From assembly GCA_023428865.1 (NCBI GenBank), contig JAEYWT010000121.1, positions 1 through 11,827 on the forward strand: DNA of 11,827 nt. The letters are read 5' to 3'. Below the pieces are notes generated by a model. It was not told the origin of the DNA. It ran no database searches and saw only the letters and a list, made by a program, of their open reading frames with translations. A program made the position numbers and the translations under genes. Origin of the DNA: Bacteroidota bacterium (lineage in GTDB: Bacteria > Bacteroidota > Bacteroidia > Flavobacteriales_F > PHOS-HE28). The number at the start of each line of letters is the position of its first letter. Within the stretch, counting starts at the first letter, position 1. Positions 1 to 6,721 of this stretch are shown here, one piece after another.

Positions 1-91
1 CGTTCAACCAATCGTAATGGAGTGTTTGAGCGTGAGCGCTCGTAACCAGCCCGAAAGCGAGACAAAGGGAGAGGAAATAGGAGTTCTGCAT
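1..91 (-). CDS. N-terminus of a secreted protein, cut by the left window edge
   Basis: Only the first 30 codons are present. They start with ATG at 91 and run off the left end without a stop. The translation begins MQNSYFLSLCLAFGLVTSAH, followed by AQTLHYDWLN. This is a typical Sec signal peptide: a short polar N-region, a hydrophobic core over about residues 5-16, and a small-residue cleavage site AHA-Q near residues 19-22. An N-terminal Gln after cleavage is common in Bacteroidota exported proteins. The gene lies 97 bases beyond the stop of the kinase-like gene on the same strand, and the gap carries a hairpin and a direct repeat, so it may have its own promoter. The mature part is too short to name; a T9SS cargo would fit the neighbourhood but cannot be shown. 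No Shine-Dalgarno sequence is visible. Confidence 0.75.
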   Translation of the reverse strand, partial: MQNSYFLSLCLAFGLVTSAHAQTLHYDWLN

Positions 92-188
92 CAGGTTAAC
101 GGACAGGCGCAATTGCCTGTTCGCAGGGCTGATACGCTCACATATCGATAAGAGTTACATATCTATCGAACCGGAAACGGGGTGAAGA
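92..188 (-). promoter_or_regulatory. Leader region of the left-edge secreted gene, with a hairpin and a direct repeat
   Basis: This 97-base gap separates the kinase-like gene from the left-edge gene. It holds a 6-bp inverted repeat with a 6-base loop (ACAGGC at 103-108, GCCTGT at 115-120) that can be extended to about 9 bp with one mismatch or wobble. It ends about 9 bases from the ATG. Further upstream is an imperfect 12-bp direct repeat (138-149 and 155-166, 10 of 12 identical, 17-base period) in AT-rich sequence. No T-tract follows the hairpin, so it is not an obvious terminator. I found no good match to the Bacteroidota -7 element TAnnTTTG. Calling it regulatory is inference from position and symmetry. 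Confidence 0.35.
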
Positions 189-1235
189 TCAGCTGGAAAT
201 GTCGAGCAAGGTGGTGAGGTGCTGCTCCAGGATAGCGCCCATGGTGGTGCATTTCCGTAGGGATGGTGCTGTGTGCAGGTCGGCGAGTTCATTGGCTAGT
301 TGGGCCACATGTTCGGCCGGTGCGATCTCCTCCATCCGCATCACCTCTATGAGTGACCTCCACTGGTCCTCACCAAGGCGCAGGCGCTTACGCAGGAGAG
401 CGCGTTCCTCGATGCGGTATTGGTGGGCGGTCTCTTGTGAGATAGTACGTTGGGCGAATTGGACGAAGTGCAGGTTCTCCTTGAAGAATTGTGGTAGGTA
501 CATGCGCGATCTTCCCTCGTAGCATTGCTGGTCGAAATCGATGCTGCGCAGGCGGTATTGCACCTGATCCAGATCGTGGATCACATCCACCACGAAATTG
601 TAGGCACGCATATCACCCAACAGCCGTGCGAAGCAGCGCTCGTTGAACTTCACGAACTCCTTGCTGAGCCGGACCGCGTTCATGTGTCCGCCATATTGTT
701 CGGGCGCTGCGATGAAGGCATCACCGGGGACACCGATGATGTGCTCTTCCACTAGCGTGTCGCCCTGGCACATGTAATTGATCCGATTCGGGGACAACAA
801 GTGCTCCAGTTCGAGACCATAAACGCGACTGGCATCGGTGCGCTTGATGTAGAAGTAGTCGTGGTTCTCGTTGATCTGGTTGAGGATCTTGATACGAAAG
901 GGTTGAGAATTCCCATAAGGACATAGATCGATACTGGCCACACGCAGGTGCTCGATCGGCCTGCCGTCGGCGATGAGCAACTGATAGGTCTCCACCAACC
1001 GATCGAAGAGTTGTTCGGTTTCCGATGGTCTGTACAAGGCCGAGCTCCAGAGGCTGTCCTTGCCATCTGCACGTTTCAAGGGCATCAAGCCATCGAAGCG
1101 TGCAAGGTCACCATAGCCCAAAGGCAGCTGCACATGACGACCGTGCTGTTCCAGGTGCGCACGTAGGCCATCGCTCAATGGATAGATGGGCTTGCGAAGG
1201 CCCATGGCATTAAGACCGCCTTCCAGTGGGAACAT
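189..1235 (-). CDS. Divergent protein-kinase-like (PKL) fold protein, uncharacterised
   Basis: The protein has 348 aa, no signal peptide and no membrane segment, so it is probably cytoplasmic. I do not recognise a named family, but kinase-fold landmarks appear in the right order. FYIKRTD around K131 resembles the strand carrying the ATP-binding lysine. Glutamates 142 and 144 lie in a following helix-like stretch. LVEEHIIGVPGDAF at 161-174 resembles a hinge. LGDMRAYNFVV at 206-216 matches the HGDLHPGNILV-type catalytic loop, with D208 and N213 kept and the usual His replaced by Leu. IDFD at 232-235 matches the metal-binding Asp motif of aminoglycoside phosphotransferase and HipA-like kinases. 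A helical C-terminal region of about 100 aa follows. No glycine-rich loop is evident. The start at 1235 lies one base after the stop of the M1 peptidase gene and has GAGGTG about 10 bases upstream; ATG at 1205 (residue 11), with AAGGCGG upstream, is an alternative. Substrate unknown. Confidence 0.8.
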   Translation of the reverse strand: MFPLEGGLNAMGLRKPIYPLSDGLRAHLEQHGRHVQLPLGYGDLARFDGLMPLKRADGKDSLWSSALYRPSETEQLFDRLVETYQLLIADGRPIEHLRVASIDLCPYGNSQPFRIKILNQINENHDYFYIKRTDASRVYGLELEHLLSPNRINYMCQGDTLVEEHIIGVPGDAFIAAPEQYGGHMNAVRLSKEFVKFNERCFARLLGDMRAYNFVVDVIHDLDQVQYRLRSIDFDQQCYEGRSRMYLPQFFKENLHFVQFAQRTISQETAHQYRIEERALLRKRLRLGEDQWRSLIEVMRMEEIAPAEHVAQLANELADLHTAPSLRKCTTMGAILEQHLTTLLDISS

Positions 1236-1236
1236 A

Positions 1237-3678
1237 TCACCGTATCACCTCGAAGCGATGTTCTGCCAAATTCCCTGCGGTGGCGCTGGAAACACGGAGC
1301 ACGTAGGTACCCGAAGCCAGGCGAGAAACATCGATATCCTGCTTGAACTCGCCAGTGATCGAGGAAGTGGTTCGTTGCACGAAGCGTCCGTCGGTGCCGA
1401 TCACATCCCACCAGATGGAAGCCGCGCCATCGAAACGGCCGGAAACGCTCATACTCGTGGTGGCGGGTACGGGACCCAAGGTCATGGCGAAGGGGGTATC
1501 GATGGCTTCGGCGATACCGATGATGGCTTCCGCCTTGGCGAAGGTGTATTGGCCTTTCTGCATGTTATCCACGCGGATCAACCCATTTCCGTTGAACAAG
1601 TTTCCCGCAACGATAGTCTGGTCGGGACAGATGGACCAGATATCATTGGCCGTCGGACGATAAAGGAGCACGATACCGGTCTCATCGCCGTTCAGCAAGG
1701 CGTGGTCGAACTGTGAATCCGTCTCCCCTTGGTAATACACCCGGCCTTCCAGCACGGTGCCCACAGGCCAAAGTCCATCGACCACCCAATAGTGGGTATC
1801 GCTGATCTGCGAAACACCCGCCTGTACAGGTTCCTGGTCCGGGGCGCACCAGATATGCTCAACGCGCACAAGTGTTGAATCCACCAGGTTGGTGCCATAC
1901 ACGCGGAAATCCACGTAGGGGAGCAGGTTGGTGAAGTTGACACCCGGGACCAAGGTGATCTCGTGATCAAGTCTGGCTTGGTTCAACCGCATTTCCCGGT
2001 TCAGTACTACCATTTCCGGCTCGAAAGGCACCTCGATAGAAACTTGGTCGAACTCCTCTCCCACTACCACATTGGTTTGGAATACTTCGCCCGAAGCGGA
2101 AAGGAAGCTCACATCCAGAGGTACCTGCTCGTGCATTACTGAAGCGCCGTACAACTTCTGACCGACCTCCAGGTCCGCGGTCCAAGAGGATCCGTTCGGG
2201 CTCACCTGCATCTCGCGCACCTCGAACACCGAATAGCCCGGCGCGAAGACCCACGCATCGAAGAAGGCATCCAGCTCCAAGCCAGAATAGAGCTCCAAGG
2301 CATCACGGAAACTCTCTGGCGTGATCGTTCCATCGCCCAAGTTGGCCTGAACACCACGCAGCGCCTGCTGGAACAATGCATCGCCCATGTAGCCGCGCAG
2401 GTTGTGCATGACCGAAGCGCCCTTCTTGTAGGTATGGGTTCCGTAGATGTGTGGATCGGGCATGGGTGAGAGTGGTTGAAAGCCACCATCATCGCGATGT
2501 GCCTGGCGAAGGATGAAGTAATGGTTGTCCTTTACGGTCTTGATGAACGGCGCTCGCCCACCGATCCACTCTTCGATCAAGTGTCCGCTGTATTCCGCCG
2601 GTCCTTCCTTCAGCCACATGTCGTTGTGGACGTATGGCGTAACGTTATCACCCCACCAGTGGTGACCTAGTTCGTGCGTGAAGAGTGCCCGGTTGGCCAC
2701 GATGCCCTGTGAGGTCATGAACGATGGGTAGGCGATGTTGGTAGGTATCTCCAAGGCACCATCGGTGGGGATCACGTAACCGACCCTATCGAACATGTGC
2801 GGCCCATACCAGTGTTCACACACATCGATGGCCGAACCAAGATCAGCGAACTTTTCCAGCATCGCGGGCATTTGGTTGGACCTGGCGGACAAACGCACAG
2901 GTACTTCGCCGTTGATGCCGTTGTGAATGAAATCGTGATCCTGGTAGTTGGATACCGCCACAGCGCTCAGGTGCGTGGGTATGGCATGATCCATGGCGAA
3001 GGAGCGGATGATGGTATCGCCACCAAGCTGTACTTCGCCCAAGAAGTCGCCTTGCCCATGCAGACGATTTCCAGCGGCACTCTTCACATGGTAGGTATAG
3101 GTGGCGCGTTCCACGAAACTATCGAAGCAGGGATACCACACCTTGCCGAAGTTGGGTGGTATGGTGGAAAGGCCGATACCGAGGTTATACATGTAGCCGC
3201 CTTCATAATAGAAGCCGCCCCATTGTGGATCGCGGTACGGGGCACCTCTGTAGTGTACGGTCACATCGTATGAGGTGCCAACCTCCATGGCCTCTGGGAA
3301 AAGCACATTGAGGAACTGACCATCGTGCGTGAAGTCAACAGGACCATCGGGGCCGATGACAGAATCGACGGTGAGCTGGAAAAGATCGAAGCGGATGGTC
3401 TCCTGCCCTTCCATCAACGGTGTGAAGGTGACGGTAGTAAAGCCCTTGAAGTCTGCCGGTACGAAGCTGGTCAGGTCCAGATTGATGTCGTAGTGGAGGA
3501 TATCGAACGTATCACTACGTGCGATGGTCTCGTTGATCTGATCCCGTGCCGCACCCGTTATCTGCAATGGTGCAGGTTGATGGTGGAAGTAATGGCAACC
3601 ATAAGGCTGCGGTTGCGCTTTGGCAACAAGGGCGGCGAGCAGCGGTAAGAGGGTCGCGAAGCGGAAGGGTGGCATCAT
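1237..3678 (-). CDS. Secreted M1-family zinc metallopeptidase with T9SS sorting domain
   Basis: The protein has 813 aa. Residues 1-21 form a Sec signal peptide, with cleavage likely after AKA. An N-terminal beta-domain (about 50-250) precedes the gluzincin domain. The zinc site is complete: HELGH at 335-339 and E358 in WLKEGPAEY, which gives the M1 spacing HExxH-x18-E. Y417 in TYKKGA fits the conserved transition-state tyrosine. The exopeptidase motif GAMEN, which binds the substrate N-terminus, is altered to GALEI at 307-311, keeping E310. After the catalytic part (to about 490) come beta-rich domains of unclear role, then a type A sorting domain at about 730-813 with the typical ending SGTYVLRVSS and FEVIR. 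It should be an extracellular or cell-surface aminopeptidase that degrades peptides, but specificity is unknown. The start has two consecutive ATG codons (3678 and 3675) and no Shine-Dalgarno sequence. The kinase-like gene follows after one base, so the two are probably co-transcribed. Confidence 0.93.
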   Translation of the reverse strand: MMPPFRFATLLPLLAALVAKAQPQPYGCHYFHHQPAPLQITGAARDQINETIARSDTFDILHYDINLDLTSFVPADFKGFTTVTFTPLMEGQETIRFDLFQLTVDSVIGPDGPVDFTHDGQFLNVLFPEAMEVGTSYDVTVHYRGAPYRDPQWGGFYYEGGYMYNLGIGLSTIPPNFGKVWYPCFDSFVERATYTYHVKSAAGNRLHGQGDFLGEVQLGGDTIIRSFAMDHAIPTHLSAVAVSNYQDHDFIHNGINGEVPVRLSARSNQMPAMLEKFADLGSAIDVCEHWYGPHMFDRVGYVIPTDGALEIPTNIAYPSFMTSQGIVANRALFTHELGHHWWGDNVTPYVHNDMWLKEGPAEYSGHLIEEWIGGRAPFIKTVKDNHYFILRQAHRDDGGFQPLSPMPDPHIYGTHTYKKGASVMHNLRGYMGDALFQQALRGVQANLGDGTITPESFRDALELYSGLELDAFFDAWVFAPGYSVFEVREMQVSPNGSSWTADLEVGQKLYGASVMHEQVPLDVSFLSASGEVFQTNVVVGEEFDQVSIEVPFEPEMVVLNREMRLNQARLDHEITLVPGVNFTNLLPYVDFRVYGTNLVDSTLVRVEHIWCAPDQEPVQAGVSQISDTHYWVVDGLWPVGTVLEGRVYYQGETDSQFDHALLNGDETGIVLLYRPTANDIWSICPDQTIVAGNLFNGNGLIRVDNMQKGQYTFAKAEAIIGIAEAIDTPFAMTLGPVPATTSMSVSGRFDGAASIWWDVIGTDGRFVQRTTSSITGEFKQDIDVSRLASGTYVLRVSSATAGNLAEHRFEVIR

Positions 3679-3758
3679 GGGCGGGAACGCTAGCTGGTCT
3701 GGAAGCCGAAGCTAAGTCATCGGGCACTTAGGACAGGGAACACGAATGGTGCTGAACG

Positions 3759-3786
3759 AGGAAAGCCCGGCTGGGCCAGGCTTCCT
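3759..3786 (-). terminator. Candidate intrinsic terminator after the beta-barrel gene
   Basis: On the minus strand an imperfect stem (AGGAAGCC pairing with GGCTTTCCT, one bulged base, further GC pairing possible inside) lies about 18 bases after the stop of the 225-aa gene. The tail after it is only weakly T-rich. The position between two same-strand genes supports a terminator, but the poor T-tract keeps the call tentative. Confidence 0.45.
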
Positions 3787-3804
3787 ATCCAATGGCTCTT
3801 GGTT

Positions 3805-4482
3805 TCAGAAGGAACCGATCTTGACCGTAACCCCGGAGTTGAAGCCGCGCAGGGCATCTTTGGGTGTGCCAGGCAAGTGCATATCCGTGGTATAGCGGTA
3901 CGAAGCTCCAATACCGAGCCTGACCAGCTTGATGAGGTTGAACTCCAGTTCGATGCCTGGTTCTACCACGAAGAAGGCCTGGAAGTCATCATTTCCCCAG
4001 CTATGGCCATCGAAGTCGTTCTGCCCCCGCAAGTAGGTCTGATAGCCACACCCACCGGCGCCTACGATTATGGGAAGGCTGATGTGGATCGGGCTCATGG
4101 GCGCAATGATCGGTTCAATGAGCAGACCACCATAGCCCATGCGGAACAAACTGCCACGGCGCAAAGAATCGCCGAATGCGATCCGTGTAGCATCGTAATC
4201 CTTGTTGGGCACATCGGTCACCAGTCCATGACCAGCCAAGCCGATGGTGATACCATGATCGATGAGCCAGCCACCACGGCCGCCCACCAAGAGCGCTTCG
4301 CGGCCCAGGATGGTGGTATAGTGCGCCGAAGGACCGCCCCAGCCACTATGGTGGAGCGACTTGTCGTTGCCGAAAAGCGTACGCGGCGTATTCTCCGTGT
4401 CCTGTGCACTGGAAGAGGTAGATTGAAAGAGCGCCACCAAGGTGAAACAGGCGGCGTAGCAGGTGGTCGTTATCGTTCTCAT
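3805..4482 (-). CDS. Putative outer-membrane beta-barrel protein, uncharacterised
   Basis: The protein has 225 aa with the start at 4482, where MRTITTTCYAACFTLVALFQ and the following STSSSAQ form a signal peptide with cleavage near residue 26-27. An in-frame ATG at 4614 would add 44 residues, but these run through the terminator of the upstream gene and would bury the signal peptide, so I reject it. The mature part is rich in Gly and aromatic residues and has short alternating strands (for example residues 55-90, 112-123, 131-150, 167-198), ending in a strand with a C-terminal Phe (VTVKIGSF). This is the usual look of an outer-membrane barrel. No enzyme motif is visible and I do not recognise the family. 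The gene sits between two likely terminators, so it is probably transcribed alone. Only 43 bases separate the upstream hairpin from its ATG, which leaves little room for a promoter, and I could not identify one. Confidence 0.75.
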   Translation of the reverse strand: MRTITTTCYAACFTLVALFQSTSSSAQDTENTPRTLFGNDKSLHHSGWGGPSAHYTTILGREALLVGGRGGWLIDHGITIGLAGHGLVTDVPNKDYDATRIAFGDSLRRGSLFRMGYGGLLIEPIIAPMSPIHISLPIIVGAGGCGYQTYLRGQNDFDGHSWGNDDFQAFFVVEPGIELEFNLIKLVRLGIGASYRYTTDMHLPGTPKDALRGFNSGVTVKIGSF

Positions 4483-4525
4483 GCACCTATGACAAGCACA
4501 AGTTGCAATACCCCTATCCGGAACG

Positions 4526-4559
4526 AAAAAAACCTGATCGTTGGGTACGACCAGGTTTT
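4526..4559 (-). terminator. Intrinsic terminator of the FG-GAP/ASPIC gene
   Basis: An 8-bp stem (AAAACCTG at 4529-4536, CAGGTTTT at 4552-4559) continues after one mismatch into a 4-bp stem (TCGT/ACGA) around the loop TGGGT. On the minus strand it is followed by an unbroken run of seven T (4532-4526). It begins about 20 bases after the stop at 4580, as expected for a Rho-independent terminator. The stem ends in A and T runs on both sides, so some activity in the other direction is possible, but no plus-strand gene ends here. Confidence 0.88.
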
Positions 4560-4579
4560 CCGTGGAAGTGAACCAAACC

Positions 4580-6565
4580 TCAGTCCTTGCGAAAACGGAC
4601 TTCCCTGGGCACACCGTTCACCTGAACGCGTGCTGTGTAAAGACCTGGCGCTAGATCAGTAACGTACAGTGTACCATCGCGAAGGCTGCGGGTGCCCACG
4701 ATCCGGCCTGCCACATCCACGATAGCGATCTGCTGGCCGGGATCGATCTCCCGGTTGAACCAGATGCGATCCGAAGCGGGGTTCGGGAAGGCCACCAGCG
4801 GGGCTTCTTGAACAGGTTCCGGAATCGCGGTGGAGACCTGTTCGGTGATGTTCACCACTTGATCCACGTCCACATCGTAGACGACCTGTACGATACCCGA
4901 AGGCCAACGCACGGTGATACTTTCCACCACGTCATCGGAACCCAGACCGAAATGCGGCGTGATACTGCTCATGTAACGGAAACCATCGCCACTGCGTACC
5001 TCGCGGATCTGCTGCCCACTGGCGGTCTGGACCGTAATGCGTGCACCGATACCATCCGTGTTACTGATGGCGCCATGCAGCGCGACACGCAGCCAATGGT
5101 TCCCGTTGGGCACACCGAGTTGTAGACCACCCTGACCCACCACATCCAACGCGCCATCGTTGTTCACATCGCCGATGCCTCCTACACCGGTGATCTGAGA
5201 ATTCTGTGCGAATCGCATACCACCGAGATTGATCATGAACGCACCACCGCCCATGATGTCCAAGAGGCCATCGTTGTTGAAGTCGTGCGTTACCCACTCG
5301 ATGCTCTGCATACCGAACGCATCGATCCCCGATCCACCAGTAACGTTCGAGAAGTTGCCCGCACCGTCATTCTCCATGAGGTAGTGTACAGTGCCAGCGC
5401 TGGAGCCGATCAACGCGTCCATATCGCCGTCGTTGTCGAAATCGCCCCAAGCGCTGCTCCAGCTCTGGTGATAGTCGAAGTTACCCAAGGGACCAGGCAC
5501 TTGCACGAAGACGCCATTGCCATCATTCCGCATAAGGAGGTCGCTGGGGTCACAGCCGCACTTGGCCACATACACATCCATGTCGCCATCGTTGTCGTAA
5601 TCCACCCAAATGGAACCGTAGTTGCCACAGGTCTGCCCCAAGCCACCTTGGTAGAATTGGAACTGCCCGGCACCGTCGTTCAAGTAGAACACATTCGGCG
5701 CAACATCGTGGCATACGAAGGCATCCATGTGTCCATCGTTGTTGATGTCCACCATGTTGCTGCGCTGACTGAAGACATATTCCGGGCCAGAGCGTTCGAT
5801 GAAACCAGCACCATCATCCGTGGCGAACATGAAGGTGACACCATAGCCACCGCCGTAGAGCAGGTCTTTGTATCCATTACCATCCAGATCACCGGCGCAC
5901 AGGCTCCAAGAGGCTGGATAGTCGGCATAGTCCGTCTGGTACAACACGGAATTGAATCCGCCATCCTGCTGTTGGTAATGGATGTGGATCTGTGTTTGGG
6001 TAACGGCGATGGCATCATCCAGTCCATCTCCATTCATATCCACAATGCCCAGCGGGTTGCCCTGGAAGCCCAGGAAACTACTGGTGAAGGATGTGTAGTT
6101 CTCTCCGTTGGACAACGGATAGAACTGCTCGGAGAGCTGGAAGGAGAATCCACTAGTGCTCCAACGGTCGTCAAAGACGATGTAATAGGTCTCGCCTGGA
6201 ATACCAAGGAACGAAGCTCTGGAGGTTCCGTTCCAGCCGCCGTTATCGTTGCCGACCACACATTGCAAAGCATCGCAGCCGCCGGAATAGACATGGAAGC
6301 GAGTATCCACTTGCGGTTGGTCCACCACATCGGTGGTAATGTGGACATGGTTGTTCGTAGTGGCGGTGAAGCGATACCAAGCTGCGTGTGTCGCTGGTCC
6401 TTGATCGTTGTTCGCACACCGTGGCGCATCGGGAACATCACCGGAAGGCGATGCAACGGCATGGATGCCTGGTGTAATGGTGATGGCGGTCCCACAGGAT
6501 CCTTGGGCATGAAGTGAGAGACCCAGCAGAACAGCGAATGCGGTGAAGTGGTAACGTGGTTTCAT
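4580..6565 (-). CDS. Secreted FG-GAP/VCBS-repeat protein with ASPIC/UnbV domain and T9SS sorting domain
   Basis: The protein has 661 aa. Residues 1-21 are a Sec signal peptide (cleavage near LHA-Q). Residues about 22-146 look like a PPC-type beta-sandwich (WYRFTAT near 63, YIVFDD at 128-133). Seven calcium-binding loops of the DxDxDGxxD type follow, starting at D176, D226, D273, D322, D375, D428 and D466. Most are about 50 residues apart, as expected for blades of an FG-GAP/VCBS beta-propeller. An ASPIC/UnbV domain covers about 487-563 (GNHWLRV, SGDGF, VRWPSG). A type A sorting domain covers about 588-661 (FPNPASD, DLAPGLYTARV). Such proteins are exported and surface-attached or released; roles in adhesion or polymer binding are common guesses, but no enzymatic residues are visible. 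The 156-base upstream gap is shared with divergent ppsA. A strong terminator follows, so the gene is probably monocistronic. Confidence 0.92.
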   Translation of the reverse strand: MKPRYHFTAFAVLLGLSLHAQGSCGTAITITPGIHAVASPSGDVPDAPRCANNDQGPATHAAWYRFTATTNNHVHITTDVVDQPQVDTRFHVYSGGCDALQCVVGNDNGGWNGTSRASFLGIPGETYYIVFDDRWSTSGFSFQLSEQFYPLSNGENYTSFTSSFLGFQGNPLGIVDMNGDGLDDAIAVTQTQIHIHYQQQDGGFNSVLYQTDYADYPASWSLCAGDLDGNGYKDLLYGGGYGVTFMFATDDGAGFIERSGPEYVFSQRSNMVDINNDGHMDAFVCHDVAPNVFYLNDGAGQFQFYQGGLGQTCGNYGSIWVDYDNDGDMDVYVAKCGCDPSDLLMRNDGNGVFVQVPGPLGNFDYHQSWSSAWGDFDNDGDMDALIGSSAGTVHYLMENDGAGNFSNVTGGSGIDAFGMQSIEWVTHDFNNDGLLDIMGGGAFMINLGGMRFAQNSQITGVGGIGDVNNDGALDVVGQGGLQLGVPNGNHWLRVALHGAISNTDGIGARITVQTASGQQIREVRSGDGFRYMSSITPHFGLGSDDVVESITVRWPSGIVQVVYDVDVDQVVNITEQVSTAIPEPVQEAPLVAFPNPASDRIWFNREIDPGQQIAIVDVAGRIVGTRSLRDGTLYVTDLAPGLYTARVQVNGVPREVRFRKD

Positions 6566-6721
6566 AGGGTGGATGAGGGTTTGACGTCATGGGCGCGTAG
6601 GTCGTTGCCCGATCCCTTCCAGGAACATGATGTTGGTCCTTCGGAAAGCGGTGATCCATTCCCAACCTTTATGGACACCTTTCGTTCAAGGCTTCATCTT
6701 CAACCTGAACCCTACACGCCC
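6566..6721. promoter_or_regulatory. Divergent intergenic region between the FG-GAP gene and ppsA
   Basis: These 156 bases separate two genes that diverge, so promoters for both should lie here. I found no clear match to the Bacteroidota promoter pattern (TTTG and TAnnTTTG) on either strand. An 11-bp palindrome, AACATGATGTT at 6623-6633, sits inside a slightly longer imperfect repeat, with AGGA and TCCT at the ends of 6621-6640. It could be an operator, but such short palindromes also occur by chance. The stretch is open in the ppsA frame back to 6548, but codons upstream of 6722 do not resemble PEP synthase. Confidence 0.45.

Noticed and set aside
2797..3273. A 158-codon plus-strand open frame antisense to the M1 peptidase gene
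   Set aside because: It mirrors the coding bias of the zinc-peptidase gene and has no signal, motif or ribosome binding site.
3707..3714. TAGCTTCG on the minus strand as a -7 element for the M1 peptidase gene
   Set aside because: It is one mismatch from TAnnTTTG and well placed 28 bases before the ATG, but no -33 element is visible. Too weak to list as a feature.
4483..4614. An N-terminal extension of the 225-aa barrel-like protein from ATG 4614
   Set aside because: It would translate through the upstream gene's terminator and 3' end, and would place the clear signal peptide 44 residues inside the protein.
5285..6517. A 410-codon open frame on the plus strand, antisense to the FG-GAP gene
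   Set aside because: The opposite strand encodes a protein with clear repeat domains. The antisense translation has no recognisable motif, and its length is explained by the repetitive Asp/Gly/Asn codons of the real gene.
6548..6721. An upstream GTG or ATG start for ppsA
   Set aside because: The extra residues do not resemble PEP synthases, the GTG lies inside the divergent gene, and the family N-terminus fits ATG 6722.
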